From Tritrichomonas musculus (lineage: Eukaryota > Parabasalia > Tritrichomonadida > Tritrichomonadidae), in NCBI GenBank assembly GCA_039105265.1, contig JAPFFF010000057.1, positions 682,001 through 746,000 on the forward strand: DNA of 64,000 nt. The letters are read 5' to 3'. A program made the translations under genes and the position numbers. Within the stretch, counting starts at the first letter, position 1. Each line of letters begins with the position of its first letter. The notes below the pieces were generated by a model that saw nothing but the letters and a program-made list of their open reading frames with translations, was not told where the DNA came from and did no database searches. Below, piece by piece: positions 11,039-23,900 of the stretch.

Positions 11039-14000
11039 CTATAAATTAAATTCTTCTTCAATTTGTGAATTTGTTTCTATATATCCAATAGTTCTTTTGT
11101 TTCTTGTGCTCTTTTGCAACACAACAACAACAACAATAACGACAATTAAAACAACAACAACTGCAATAATAATTCCCGCAATTGCTCCTCCTGAAAGTGA
11201 ATTCTTTTTCTTTTTATCTGTTTGCTCTCCACCTTTATTGCTTGCAACAAGGCATACTTCATCATCTTCTTCTATACATTTGGCATATTTATAAAAATCA
11301 TCTTTAGAGTATTTTTGTTTCCAAGCTGAACAATCCAAATTTTTACCACAGATTAATTTTGCGTTTACTTCTTCTGAATCATCTAATGAATTTGCAGATT
11401 TTTCTTTGACAACTTTGATTTCCTGACAAGTTCCTTTGATTTTAGATTCTCCAAGTTCAATAAATGATGAATCACTCATTTCCATTTTAGTTTCTTCATC
11501 GAACCTCACTTTGCCATTAACTTCAATTCTTGAATTTGGCTTTGTTATTATTTTATCTTCAAATAAAACATTTGAAGTTGAAATTGATGAACCTTGATTC
11601 ATTGTTAATGATTCAATCGCTATTCCTATTTCTTCCTCATCATTAATTGCATTAAAGGTATTGTTCAGGTATGCTTCAACGTTTTCAAATTCAATTTTAC
11701 TCATTTTATTTGGTATTTTCATTTGAAGTCTTCCTCCACTTATTATGAGTTTTCCAAGTGAAATTTGATTATCATCTAATAATTTTGATTTTTGGTTACT
11801 AGTTAACATTATGTTGAGTGAACCTTCTTCATTATTGAAAACATTTAATGGAACATCTGCTTTTGGCAATTTGACTGATGGATTATTTGAATTAGTATGA
11901 ATACCAACTTGTCCTGTGCCATAGTTATCATCTTTTGGTGATGTAATTGTAAAAACTGCATTCTTGTTTTTAGGTGATATAAAGAGTGCTGAATTTGGTT
12001 GACCAACATTATTTGTTGTTAAAGTCATTTCTTGTTTTTCAGTTTTGATCAATAATATATCGTTTTTATTGCCTTTTGTTGAAATAAATTCTGTTCCATC
12101 GTAATATCCATCTTCAGCAAATATGACATTACTTCCTGTTGATACATATGAGTCATCGATTGATGGAGCATTTGCAATTGGTGTTGGAATTATAATATCT
12201 GAACTTGGCTTTTCTACTTCATTTGATTTTGTTTGCTCTTCTACATCTATTTGGCTTGAGATCGATTGTTCTTCTTCATTTGAATTTGATTGCTCTTCTA
12301 CTTCTATCGAGTCTGAGCTCAATTCTTCTTCTTCTATTGAATTTGTTTTCTCTTCTTCATTTGAATTTTGTTCTGATTCAACATTTGTGCCTGACTGATC
12401 TTCATGGTCTATAAATGGTCTAGTTGAAGTCATTTGAATTTCATTATTATTTATCATTTGACACTTAAGAATCAAACTTTCACTCTCATTAAAGATACTT
12501 TCGGCTAAAGATTCAAAATTAATTTTGTTTAAGATTTCGGCATCAACATTTTTCATTAGAATTGCTCCCTTGGTTAAAAATTCATCAAATTCTCTTTCTT
12601 TTCCTGATATTGAAGATCCTTTATAAATGATATTAACTGAATGCGGTATGGAACTTTGAAAAGACAATGGATTGAATAAGGACACTTCATTCAAGTTCCA
12701 TTCAATATTTAATTCTGTAGTGTTACTTATCAAGAAATTGCCACTAATTGAACTTCCCGTTTCAAGTGTTAATTCACTTGTTATTGATGCGTCTAAAATG
12801 TTTGAATTTCCTTTTATTGTAACATTTTCTATAATAAGATTTCCATTATTTGATCGGATGCACGAAATTGCGGAGTCACCTATCAAGACAACATCACTGA
12901 AAGTTATTGTATAAGAAGAATAGCTTCCTGTTGATGTTTTCAGTGTAATATTTCTATTATCAAGAGTAAATTTATCCGTGAATGTGTATGGTGAAAGGAC
13001 AGGATCAAATGCAATTTCAGAACCATACATCAAATCCCATGATTCAAATGGAAATGAACATGTGACAACTGTTACTTCATTTATTGGTCTAGTTAGCGTA
13101 TATTTAACTTTGGAAGACGCTGATAATTGATTCCAATTTGAGCCAATGTTAATTGTATCATAATCAAATATAAGAGAATTGACTTGTTTGAGCTCTGTTA
13201 CTCCTTCTTCAAGATTGATTTTTGGTGAACTTTTTATCAACATGTTTACATTTGTGAGCTTTGAAATATCAATATCAAAAGGATTGAATGATGAATACGA
13301 ACCTGGAATAATTTTAATTCCTGTTTTTGTATAATTGATTGAGAAAGAAGAAGTATCAAAAATGATATTCAATTCATTACTAAATTCACTAATATTCAAT
13401 GAAAATAATGAATTCAAAACAACAGATAATGAATTAATATGATTATAATTTTCTGGTTGTTCAAACTTTGCATCCTTAAATTCTGCATTTTGAATTGAAA
13501 AGTCATCATTTCCTGATATTGTTAATGTTGCTTCTTCAACTGTCAAACTAGAAACTGATGAACCAAACTTGATCAAAATATCCAATGACAATGACGAAAA
13601 AGAGCTTGATTTGGTCAACTTTAAGTTTAAGTTCTTGATATCATCTTTGTCAAAATCGAGTACAATATCAGCAGGAGCAGATTTAGCAAATGTAATTGTA
13701 AGCGATGTATTATCAGCTGGAATGAATTTTTCAATATGAGAGAAATCTTCATTTGTTATTTCGGTTCCTGTGCAAAGGAAGCAATATCCATAATACAAAT
13801 TAGTTTCGGATTCGTAAGGAGATTTGTAAGTATAAAAAACTAATTGACTTTGTTCAACAATCAATTTGAAGTTATCATTGTTGAATCCTTGTGGTGCATT
13901 CGTAAATTTGAGGTTACTATCAGATGGCGTTTTAATAACGCTTTCATGATTTACAACTATTAAAGTGTGATTATCTTCTATGAAATCTTTGATTTTTTCG

Positions 14001-17000
14001 TCTTTGAGAGATCCAGAAACAATGCATTCAATTTCATAATCAAATTGCGCATCTTCAATTTTGTTTATAATTTCAAGCTTATTCATGTCTTCGAGACCAA
14101 TCTTCAAATGAAACTTAAATGATCTTGAGCCTGGTCTAATTGTATTAATTATCATACTAATGGTTGGTGATGCAAACTGAAGATTAATTGGACTCGATGT
14201 ATAAATTTCTTGTATTTTAATCGTTGATTCTCCAGTGATTGTAGATGAAATTTTATAATTTGATCCTCCAACGAGTGACAAATTTCCAGCAATTCCAACT
14301 GATTCTTTTTCAATAATTATATTTCTGATACTGGAGGATTGGAATGAGATAGGCGAATTTTCTGACTGCAAATGAAGATCCGATTTAATATTGTTGAAAA
14401 TAAAGAATTTTGATGGATTTTCATTCACCCAAGTTCCATAAACATGAATTGATTGCAATGTGTTTGACTCTGGAATAATGATATCAGATCCAAGAGTGTC
14501 AATATTGCCATCAACACCAATGATATTGAACTCAGATAATTCTTGTGGAATTGAGAAAGATGGTACAACATTTGATAAATCAAATTGAAGATTAGAGAAG
14601 GTTAGATAATGATTATTGATTGTAATTGTAGCAGGCAAGATTGATTCAAATTTTGCTGATTCTTTAAATGCAATTTTCGTTGATGATTGAGAGTCTGATA
14701 GATCACCATCCAAAATTAAGGATCTTTGAATTAAAAGATTCTTAAAAACAAGATGTGAAACATCACAATCAAGACAACCTACTGTCAATGAAACTCCATT
14801 AAATGATGAATCAACAATACAATCTGAATATAATTTAAGATTTGAAATTTGAAGACCATTGTCATTTGGAGAATGAGCAATAATTGCAATTTTTGTAAAT
14901 TCAATTGTTGTCGTTTCATTCATGAAAGATGTAGAACAATTTATACCAATTTTTGGATTTGTTCCTGCTCCAATAATTGTTGCATCTTTGTTATCTATAT
15001 CAGAAAGCGAGAGTATTGGTAAACTATTGTCATTGGAGCCAATAACCGTTATTTGAATCTCATTTCCAGATATTTCTTGTATTTTTTGATTCAATTCATC
15101 ATATGAAACAATAGTCAAATCTTGAGGACATTCTTGGCAAGGCAGTTCTTTACATGTGCATAAACTACTATCAGAACCGATTCCTTGATTTAAAATTTGA
15201 ACATTATTGCCAATAAAATTGAAATAACTTTTCTTTGGAAAGTTCTTGAGATCAATGATTGTGTTATCGAAAGATCCAAAGTCAATACATATATTTTCAG
15301 CCGAAACAATATTCGTCAAATTATTGAAAATAACTTGGATACTGGTTGATGAAGACGATGTTGAAGAAGGAACAAATTGAACAGTTACAGAGTCAATTGT
15401 TGATGTCGATGTTGTAATTGGAAAAGAGTACGTTGAGCTGACTTCGATTTGATACAGTAAATCAGAAAACTTTTCTTTTGGATATACAATATCACTGTAA
15501 TATGAGCCTTTTAATATGTATTCAGAATCAGTGATTTCAAGCGAAGAGTAATAATTAGACGAAATTCCATTCACATTAGTCATTGGAAATGCATTTGTCA
15601 CATGTGGAGCCAATGTTTTTAAAGAGTTTGCATCTATATTCAAAACACTTTTCTCGTTAATTGAAACACTTACTTCAGAAGATGAATATAAACTCAAACT
15701 TGATATGTCAATTTCTTTTGCATTTAACTGGAATGTTCCTGTATACAAAGATGTGGATTTCAAAATTAAATGCTCTATATTTGCGTCTTCAGAAGGTTCG
15801 CTCATCTTTAATGATGAGATGTAATAAGAACTGTATGAAAATGAAATTGTGAAAGTTGCTCCAGTTGTTTTAATTTCAGAAAGATCAATTTCTGCACCAG
15901 ATTTAGTAATTGTTAAATTAATCATTTTTTGAGCAGCAGGAATCATTGTTGATAGTTGTGTAAGATCGCTTATTGCAGTTCCATATGAACAATAACTTGA
16001 ACTTGAATAACATAATAGCAAAGGAACAGTTGTATAGGAAGAAACACTTAAAGTAACAACATAATCTTCTGACACATCTGATTTAGCATTCATAATACTT
16101 GGCTCATCCATGAATCCATTAATGTCATTAGGACTATATGTGATCTTATCGAACCTTTCAACAGCAGAAACTGACGTGAATGATTTGAATACAATTGCAT
16201 TCCATTCTTGGCTCATCAATGTTGAAAGCGTCTCATCAGTTTGAGGACCAGAAACATCAAGATTAATATTCAAAGCAATAAATGACAGTGTGCTGGTTCC
16301 ACCATAAGTTATGCTATTGAAAGTTGAAGTAGATGAACCGCCAGAGCCAATGCATGGACAAACAGGAAGATTCTGCGAATTGAATGAGAAAGAACCAACT
16401 GTCAAATCTATCCACGAGCTCTTAAATTGAACATTTCCACTGTTTAACTTAATAGAATCCACAGAAATTGATATTCTAGATGAGCAGTCATTTGTTTCAA
16501 AAATTAAATTGGAACTCGATTCAAGTTTTAATTCTCCTTTAATTGAAAGAGACTTTGAAGCTTGAATTTCAAAATTCGATGAATAAAAACTTGAACCCAA
16601 TGAAAATGACGAAATTGGAAGGATGTCAATGTTGGTTATAACTTTTGAGCATTCTTTAAATGATAAATAACATGAATCTAAAAATGAATTTCCATTAAAA
16701 GTGATAGATTGAATAGAATTAAAATTAAAATAAGTAATTGATTTTGTTGTTGCTTGGTTGTTGAAAATTAAATCATATTTGGCTGATAGTATTAATGATA
16801 GACTTTGATTATCACCAGTAAAAACAAAATTGTTGCCGTCTACAGTAATATCTTCATTATTATGCGTTACTTCAATGTTTTTATCAGTTACTTGGTAATT
16901 TAATGAATTAAGAGTAATTTTGGAAAATGAAAAAGTTGATTTTTGAAGCGATAAGGATTTTAATTGAATTTCAGTGATATCTGAAATCAATTCTATATTT

Positions 17001-17401
17001 ATAAGAGAAATTGAAGATTGAGGTGCAATTAAAATTTTATCATCATATTGAAACTCAACATTAGTAGATGAATATGAGTCACCTTGTAAATTGATGCCAA
17101 TATTTTGAATGCCTGAAACATTGAATTTTCCTGATGAAGGCGACGAAAATAAAATATTTACTTTTTTAGAATTAAATATATTAAGTGGGAATTTGTATTC
17201 AAAATTAGAAAATAATGAAATTGTTATTTCGGTATCTGATTCTTCCATTTTTTCAGTAATGAGCGTAGTTAAATCTGTTGATGAATTGACATTTAAAAAA
17301 GATTCTCCATCATAGCAATTGTAATTAAAGGATTGAGAGGTGAAACATAATTTTTTAGCAAATGAATTAGCGAATAATAAGAAAATTAAGCAATACATCA
17401 T
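11039..17401 (-). CDS. Giant type I surface protein, 2,120 residues
   Basis: Single open frame from MMYCLIFLLFANSFA, a convincing signal peptide, to a cytoplasmic tail. The ectodomain (about 20-1650) is a long run of Ser/Asn/Ile-rich strand-like repeats, probably a beta-solenoid. Then comes an acidic Glu/Ser stalk (about 1660-1740, repeated SNEEE and SIEEE words), a membrane-proximal domain (about 1745-2060, starting near FAEDGYYDGTEF) and a strong transmembrane segment of Ile/Val (about 2065-2092). A TCATTT initiator-like motif lies 16 nt upstream of the ATG. Order of parts matches the 816-residue protein at 5.2 kb, suggesting one surface-protein superfamily with a shared juxtamembrane module and variable stalk. 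Role in adhesion is inference from the architecture. Confidence 0.82.
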   Translation of the reverse strand: MMYCLIFLLFANSFAKKLCFTSQSFNYNCYDGESFLNVNSSTDLTTLITEKMEESDTEITISLFSNFEYKFPLNIFNSKKVNILFSSPSSGKFNVSGIQNIGINLQGDSYSSTNVEFQYDDKILIAPQSSISLINIELISDITEIQLKSLSLQKSTFSFSKITLNSLNYQVTDKNIEVTHNNEDITVDGNNFVFTGDNQSLSLILSAKYDLIFNNQATTKSITYFNFNSIQSITFNGNSFLDSCYLSFKECSKVITNIDILPISSFSLGSSFYSSNFEIQASKSLSIKGELKLESSSNLIFETNDCSSRISISVDSIKLNSGNVQFKSSWIDLTVGSFSFNSQNLPVCPCIGSGGSSTSTFNSITYGGTSTLSFIALNINLDVSGPQTDETLSTLMSQEWNAIVFKSFTSVSAVERFDKITYSPNDINGFMDEPSIMNAKSDVSEDYVVTLSVSSYTTVPLLLCYSSSSYCSYGTAISDLTQLSTMIPAAQKMINLTITKSGAEIDLSEIKTTGATFTISFSYSSYYISSLKMSEPSEDANIEHLILKSTSLYTGTFQLNAKEIDISSLSLYSSSEVSVSINEKSVLNIDANSLKTLAPHVTNAFPMTNVNGISSNYYSSLEITDSEYILKGSYYSDIVYPKEKFSDLLYQIEVSSTYSFPITTSTSTIDSVTVQFVPSSTSSSSTSIQVIFNNLTNIVSAENICIDFGSFDNTIIDLKNFPKKSYFNFIGNNVQILNQGIGSDSSLCTCKELPCQECPQDLTIVSYDELNQKIQEISGNEIQITVIGSNDNSLPILSLSDIDNKDATIIGAGTNPKIGINCSTSFMNETTTIEFTKIAIIAHSPNDNGLQISNLKLYSDCIVDSSFNGVSLTVGCLDCDVSHLVFKNLLIQRSLILDGDLSDSQSSTKIAFKESAKFESILPATITINNHYLTFSNLQFDLSNVVPSFSIPQELSEFNIIGVDGNIDTLGSDIIIPESNTLQSIHVYGTWVNENPSKFFIFNNIKSDLHLQSENSPISFQSSSIRNIIIEKESVGIAGNLSLVGGSNYKISSTITGESTIKIQEIYTSSPINLQFASPTISMIINTIRPGSRSFKFHLKIGLEDMNKLEIINKIEDAQFDYEIECIVSGSLKDEKIKDFIEDNHTLIVVNHESVIKTPSDSNLKFTNAPQGFNNDNFKLIVEQSQLVFYTYKSPYESETNLYYGYCFLCTGTEITNEDFSHIEKFIPADNTSLTITFAKSAPADIVLDFDKDDIKNLNLKLTKSSSFSSLSLDILIKFGSSVSSLTVEEATLTISGNDDFSIQNAEFKDAKFEQPENYNHINSLSVVLNSLFSLNISEFSNELNIIFDTSSFSINYTKTGIKIIPGSYSSFNPFDIDISKLTNVNMLIKSSPKINLEEGVTELKQVNSLIFDYDTINIGSNWNQLSASSKVKYTLTRPINEVTVVTCSFPFESWDLMYGSEIAFDPVLSPYTFTDKFTLDNRNITLKTSTGSYSSYTITFSDVVLIGDSAISCIRSNNGNLIIENVTIKGNSNILDASITSELTLETGSSISGNFLISNTTELNIEWNLNEVSLFNPLSFQSSIPHSVNIIYKGSSISGKEREFDEFLTKGAILMKNVDAEILNKINFESLAESIFNESESLILKCQMINNNEIQMTSTRPFIDHEDQSGTNVESEQNSNEEEKTNSIEEEELSSDSIEVEEQSNSNEEEQSISSQIDVEEQTKSNEVEKPSSDIIIPTPIANAPSIDDSYVSTGSNVIFAEDGYYDGTEFISTKGNKNDILLIKTEKQEMTLTTNNVGQPNSALFISPKNKNAVFTITSPKDDNYGTGQVGIHTNSNNPSVKLPKADVPLNVFNNEEGSLNIMLTSNQKSKLLDDNQISLGKLIISGGRLQMKIPNKMSKIEFENVEAYLNNTFNAINDEEEIGIAIESLTMNQGSSISTSNVLFEDKIITKPNSRIEVNGKVRFDEETKMEMSDSSFIELGESKIKGTCQEIKVVKEKSANSLDDSEEVNAKLICGKNLDCSAWKQKYSKDDFYKYAKCIEEDDEVCLVASNKGGEQTDKKKKNSLSGGAIAGIIIAVVVVLIVVIVVVVVLQKSTRNKRTIGYIETNSQIEEEFNL

Positions 17402-17942
17402 TCAATGGTAATAAAAAAATGAAATATTTTTGATTCTATTTTTCATTCAAAAGTTAGTTTAGTACACTTTTCAAATACATTTATCTTATTACAAAAGAAG
17501 AATTCACTAAATTAATTTATAAAATTAAAATAAAAATAATATTAAATATTAAAAATTTAATAATTTACTAATTTATAAAAGTTTTTGAAAAAAATAAATT
17601 TGTTTTTAATAATATCATAATCAGAACTAGGTTTAACTGTTTATGACAAATAGAAAATAATTGTGAAGATTAATTGAATTATCCGTAACAACCACTCGCA
17701 TCAAATATAATCAATTCAAAATGCTTCAAAAAATTAATAAAAAATAATTTTTTTTCAATAAATAAAAAATAATCATTCATCAAATAATATTAAAAATATC
17801 TTTTAATAAATTATATTTTTTTAAATATTATCTTGAAAAAGAAATTAAAAATAAAACTATATTTTAATAATTTAATAAAAACTCTAATTTTACATATTCA
17901 ATCATTTATTTTATAATCTTTGCCATCTTTATTACATAAAAA
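17402..17942. other. A+T-rich intergenic spacer
   Basis: Divides the surface protein gene from the giant Sel1 gene. Apart from the initiator-like motif at 17417-17422, nothing recognisable was seen. Confidence 0.6.
17417..17422 (-). promoter_or_regulatory. Initiator-like TCATTT
   Basis: Reads TCATTT on the minus strand, about 16 nt upstream of the ATG at 17401. Position fits a trichomonad Inr. Confidence 0.45.
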
Positions 17943-20900
17943 TTAAGATTTATTATTTCTTAATTCATCAAGTCCCAGACCTTCATAAAATAAGGCATTG
18001 ATTTCTTTCAAATTCTTATTTTTTTTGGGTTTTGGCATTGCAATGTTAATTCGACCAAATAAAATTGGATAAGGAGGTGTGAAAATGATTTTTTCCATTA
18101 TATCTAATATCTTTTTTATTTCATCATTAAAAATAATTTTGAAATTATTATTACCAATAATGAAGTCAAATAATTGACCAATATCATCAATAATAACATC
18201 TTCTCTATTAATTTCTAAATTTGTTTTTTTAGCATCAATAAAAATTTCTTTTGAATTTTTTGTGTCATTTGATAGCTTTTTATGATAAAGATATTCTTGA
18301 GATCTTGACGGCTGTAATTCCTGTTTTATTTCATTGCTCAAATTTGACTGGTTCCTCAAATTGAATTTGGGGAAATTTAGAATTGAATGTCTGAGATTTG
18401 AAAAAAAAGTTTTTGGATTTTCTTTGCTTAAATCATTTGTGATTATTATGTTGAGTTTTGAAAATGATTTGATGAAGTATTTTTTTGATTCTTCAAGATT
18501 TTCGAGAATGTAAAAATAATCAGATAACTTCAAGTTTGTATAACAAATGACAAATGTTTTCGATATTTCCAGCCTTTTATCATGATATTGACGGCTGTGG
18601 AATACAAGTGGTTCATCTTCATGTTCCGATGCTCTAATATAATATTCAACAGATTCTTTCATTTTGCCTTCTTTTTCTCTCATTTGGCCGAGATTGAATT
18701 CAGCAAGTGAAAATTTGTGTTCCGCTGAACGATTGAAAAAATGCTCTACTTTGTCGTTTTTATTTGAATAAAATTTATAGAATAATCCAAGATTATTTTG
18801 AGCAAATGGATATTCGGCCAAAGCAGCTTGGAGAATGAATTCATAAGCTTTATTAATGTCATTCTTTTCTATCAAATAAATTAATCCCAAATCATTTTGC
18901 GAATTACGGAAGTAATTATTTCTGATTTCTTTATAACATATATCAGACGCTTGAATATATTGAACGATAATCTTCGAACATTTCTGTAACAAATCAATCG
19001 CCTTATTTATATTAATATCCAAAATATCACCATTTGAATATAGGCAACCTAAATGATAGAAAGCTTCTGGATTTTCTAAATATGCAGACATATCATAATA
19101 GTTGAATGCTTTTTTATAATCTCGCTGAACACCATAACCATTTTCATATAAATATCCAAGCTTATAAATGGCTTTAGAATAAAGACGATATGACGATTGT
19201 TCATAATATTTTTTTGATTTTAAGTAATTTTGTTCAACTCCTTTTCCTTTTTCATAGAGCTTTCCTAAACTGTAAAAGCATAACCTATCACCTTTTTTGG
19301 CACCTTTTTTGTACTTTTTCTTTGCTTTTCTATAGTTTTGTGATACGCCTAGACCTTTTTTATAAAGGTCACCAATTTTCTTATATGCATAAAAAACTTT
19401 TATCTTGGATTGATTATAATAATATAGTGCTTTTAGAAAATCTTTGGGAATTCCTAAACCTAATTCAAACATCATTCCTAAATTAATATATGATTCAATA
19501 CAATGCTGTATTGCAGATAATTCATAATATTCTTTTGCTTTTAAATAATCTTGTTTAATGCCATATCCATAAAAATAGAGAATTCCCAAATTAATAAATG
19601 CAAATGAATTATTTTGTTTAGCAGATAATTCATAATATTCTTGTGCTTTGTTGTAATCTTGTTTGACTCCATATCCATTTTTATAAAGATTTCCTAAATT
19701 ATTTAATGCATTTGAATTATTTTGTTTTGCAGATAATTCATAATATTCTTGTGCTTTTAAATAATCTTGTTTAACTCCATATCCTTTTTCATAAAAAATT
19801 CCCAATTTATTCAAAGCAAATGAACTGTTTTGTTTTGCAGATAATTCATAATATTCTTTTGCTTTTAAATAATCTTGTTTAACTCCATATCCATTTTTAT
19901 AAAAAAGACCTAACTTATTAAATGCATATGAACTGTTTTGTTTAGCAGATAATTCATAATATTCTTTTGCTTTTAAATAATCTTGTTTAACTCCATATCC
20001 TTTTTCATAAAAAAGACCTAACTTATTAAATGCATATGAACTGTTTTGTTTAGCAGATAATTCATAATATTCTTTTGCTTTTAAATAATCTTGTTTAACT
20101 CCATATCCATTTTTATAAAGATTTCCTAAATTATTTAATGCATTTGAATTATTTTGTTTTACAGATAATTCATAATATTCTTGTGCTTTTAAATAATCTT
20201 GTTTAACTCCATATCCATTTTCATAAAGAAATCCTAAATTAATAAATGCAATTGAATTATTTTGTTTAGCAGATAATTCATAATATTCTTGTGCTTTGTT
20301 GTAATCTTGTTTGACTCCATATCCATTTTTATAAAGATTTCCTAAATTATTTAATGCATTTGAATTATTTTGTTTTGCAGATAATTCATAATATTCTTGT
20401 GCTTTTAAATAATCTTGTTTAACTCCATATCCTTTTTCATAAAAAATTCCCAATTTATTCAAAGCATATGAACTGTTTTGTTTTGCAGATAATTCATAAT
20501 ATTCTTTTGCTTTTAAATAATCTTGTTTAATACCATATCCTTTTTCATAAAAAAGACCTAACTTATTAAATGCATATGAACTGTTTTGTTTAGCAGATAA
20601 TTCATAATATTCTTTTGCTTTTAAATAATCTTGTTTAACTCCATATCCATTTTCATAAAGATTTCCTAAATTATTTAATGCATTTGAATTATTTCGTTTA
20701 GCAGATAATTCATAATATTCCTTTGCTTTTAAATAATCTTGTTTAACTCCATATCCTTTTTCATAAAGATTTCCTAAATTATTTAATGCATTTGAATTAT
20801 TTTGTTTTGCAGATAATTCATAATATTCTTTTGCTTTTAAATAATCTTGTTTAACTCCATATCCATTTTTATAAAGATTTCCTAAATTATTTAATGCATT

Positions 20901-23900
20901 TGAATTATTTTGTTTTACAGATAATTCATAATATTCTTGTGCTTTTAAATAATCTTGTTTAACTCCATATCCATTTTCATAAAGAATTCCTAACTTATTA
21001 AATGCATATGAACTGTTTTGTTTAGCAGATAATTCATAATATTCTTTTGCTTTTAAATAATCTTGTTTAATACCATATCCTTTTTCATAAAAAAGACCTA
21101 ACTTATTAAATGCATATGAACTGTTTTGTTTAGCAGATAATTCATAATATTCTTTTGCTTTTAAATAATCTTGTTTAACTCCATATCCTTTTTTATAAAA
21201 AAGACCTAACTTATTAAATGCAATTGAACTGTTTTGTTTTGCAGATAATTCATAATATTCTTTTGCTTTTAAATAATCTTGTTTAACTCCATATCCTTTT
21301 TCATAAAAAAGACCTAACTTATTAAATGCATATGAACTGTTTTGTTTAGCAGATAATTCATAATATTCTTTTGCTTTTAAATAATCTTGTTTAACTCCAT
21401 ATCCTTTTTTATAAAAAAGACCTAACTTATTAAATGCATATGAACTGTTTTGTTTAGCAGATAATTCATAATATTCTTTTGCTTTTAAATAATCTTGTTT
21501 AACTCCATATCCTTTTTTATAAAAAAGACCTAACTTATTAAATGCAATTGAACTGTTTTGTTTTGCAGATAATTCATAATATTCTTTTGCTTTTAAATAA
21601 TCTTGTTTAACTCCATATCCATTTTTATAAAAAGACCTAACTTATTAAATGCATATGAACTGTTTTGTTTTGCAGATAATTCATAATATTCTTTTGATTT
21701 TAAATAATCTTGTTTAATACCATATCCTTTTTAATAAAAAAGACCTAACTTATTAAATGCATATGAACTGTTTTGTTTAGCAGATAATTCATAATATTCT
21801 TTTGCTTTTAAATAATCTTGTTTAACTCCATATCCCTTTTCATAAAGATTTCCTAAATTAATAAGTGCATTTGAATTATTTTGTTTAGCAGATAATTCAT
21901 AATATTCTTTTGCTTTTAAATAATCTTGTTTAACTCCATATCCTTTTTCATAAAGATTTCCTAAATTATTTAATGCATTTGAATTATTTCGTTTAGCAGA
22001 TAATTCATAATATTCTTGTGCTTTTAAATAATCTTGTTTAACTCCATATCCATTTTCATAAAGAATTCCTAACTTATTAAATGCATATGAACTGTTTTGT
22101 TTAGCAGATAATTCATAATATTCTTTTGCTTTTAAATAATCTTGTTTAACTCCATATCCTTTTTCATAAAGATTTCCTAAATTATTTAATGCATTTGAAT
22201 TATTTCGTTTAGCAGATAATTCATAATATTCCTTTGCTTTTAAATAATCTTGTTTAACTCCATATCCCTTTTCATAAAGATTTCCTAAATTATTTAATGC
22301 ATTTGAATTATTTTGTTTTGCAGATAATTCATAATATTCTTTTGCTTTTAAATAATCTTGTTTAACTCCATATCCATTTTTATAAAGATTTCCTAAATTA
22401 TTTAATGCATTTGAATTATTTTGTTTTACAGATAATTCATAATATTCTTGTGCTTTTAAATAATCTTGTTTAACTCCATATCCATTTTCATAAAGAATTC
22501 CTAACTTATTAAATGCATATGAACTGTTTTGTTTAGCAGATAATTCATAATATTCTTGTGCTTTTAAATAATCTTGTTTAATACCATATCCTTTTTCATA
22601 AAAAAGACCTAACTTATTAAATGCATATGAACTGTTTTGTTTAGCAGATAATTCATAATATTCTTTTGCTTTTAAATAATCTTGTTTAACTCCATATCCT
22701 TTTTTATAAAAAAGACCTAACTTATTAAATGCAATTGAACTGTTTTGTTTTGCAGATAATTCATAATATTCTTTTGCTTTTAAATAATCTTGTTTAACTC
22801 CATATCCTTTTTCATAAAAAAGACCTAACTTATTAAATGCAATTGAACTGTTTTGTTTTGCAGATAATTCATAATATTCTTTTGCTTTTAAATAATCTTG
22901 TTTAATACCATATCCTTTTTCATAAAAAAGACCTAACTTATTAAATGCATATGAACTGTTTTGTTTAGCAGATAATTCATAATATTCTTTTGCTTTTAAA
23001 TAATCTTGTTTAACTCCATATCCTTTTTCATAAAGATTTCCTAAATTATTTAATGCATTTGAATTATTTCGTTTAGCAGATAATTCATAATATTCTTTTG
23101 CTTTTAAATAATCTTGTTTAACTCCATATCCTTTTTCATAAAGATTTCCTAAATTATTTAATGCATTTGAATTATTTTGTTTTGCAGATAATTCATAATA
23201 TTCTTTTGCTTTTAAATAATCTTGTTTAACTCCATATCCTTTTTCATAAAAAAGACCTAACTTATTAAATGCATATGAACTGTTTTGTTTAGCAGATAAT
23301 TCATAATATTCTTTTGCTTTTAAATAATCTTGTTTAACTCCATATCCCTTTTCATAAAGATTTCCTAAATTAATAAGTGCATTTGAATTATTTTGTTTTG
23401 CAGATAATTCATAATATTCTTTTGCTTTTAAATAATCTTGTTTAACTCCATATCCTTTTTCATAAAGATTTCCTAAATTAATAAATGCAATTGAATTATT
23501 TTGTTTTGCAGATAATTCATAATATTCTTTTGCTTTTAAATAATCTTGTTTAACTCCATATCCATTTTCATAAAAAATTCCCAATTTATTCAAAGCATAT
23601 GAACTGTTTTGTCTTGCAGATAATTCATAATATTCTTGTGCTTTGTTGTAATCTTGTTTAACTCCATATCCATTTTCATAAAGATTTCCTAAATTATTTA
23701 ATGCATTTGAATTATTTCGTTTAGCAGATAATTCATAATATTCTTGTGCTTTTAAATAATCTAGTTTAACTCCATATCCTTTTTCATAAAGAATTCCCAA
23801 GTTATTTAACGCAAATGAATTATTTTGTTTTGCAGATAATTCATAATATTCTTTTGCTTTTAAATAATCTTGTTTAATACCATATCCTTTTTCATAAAAA

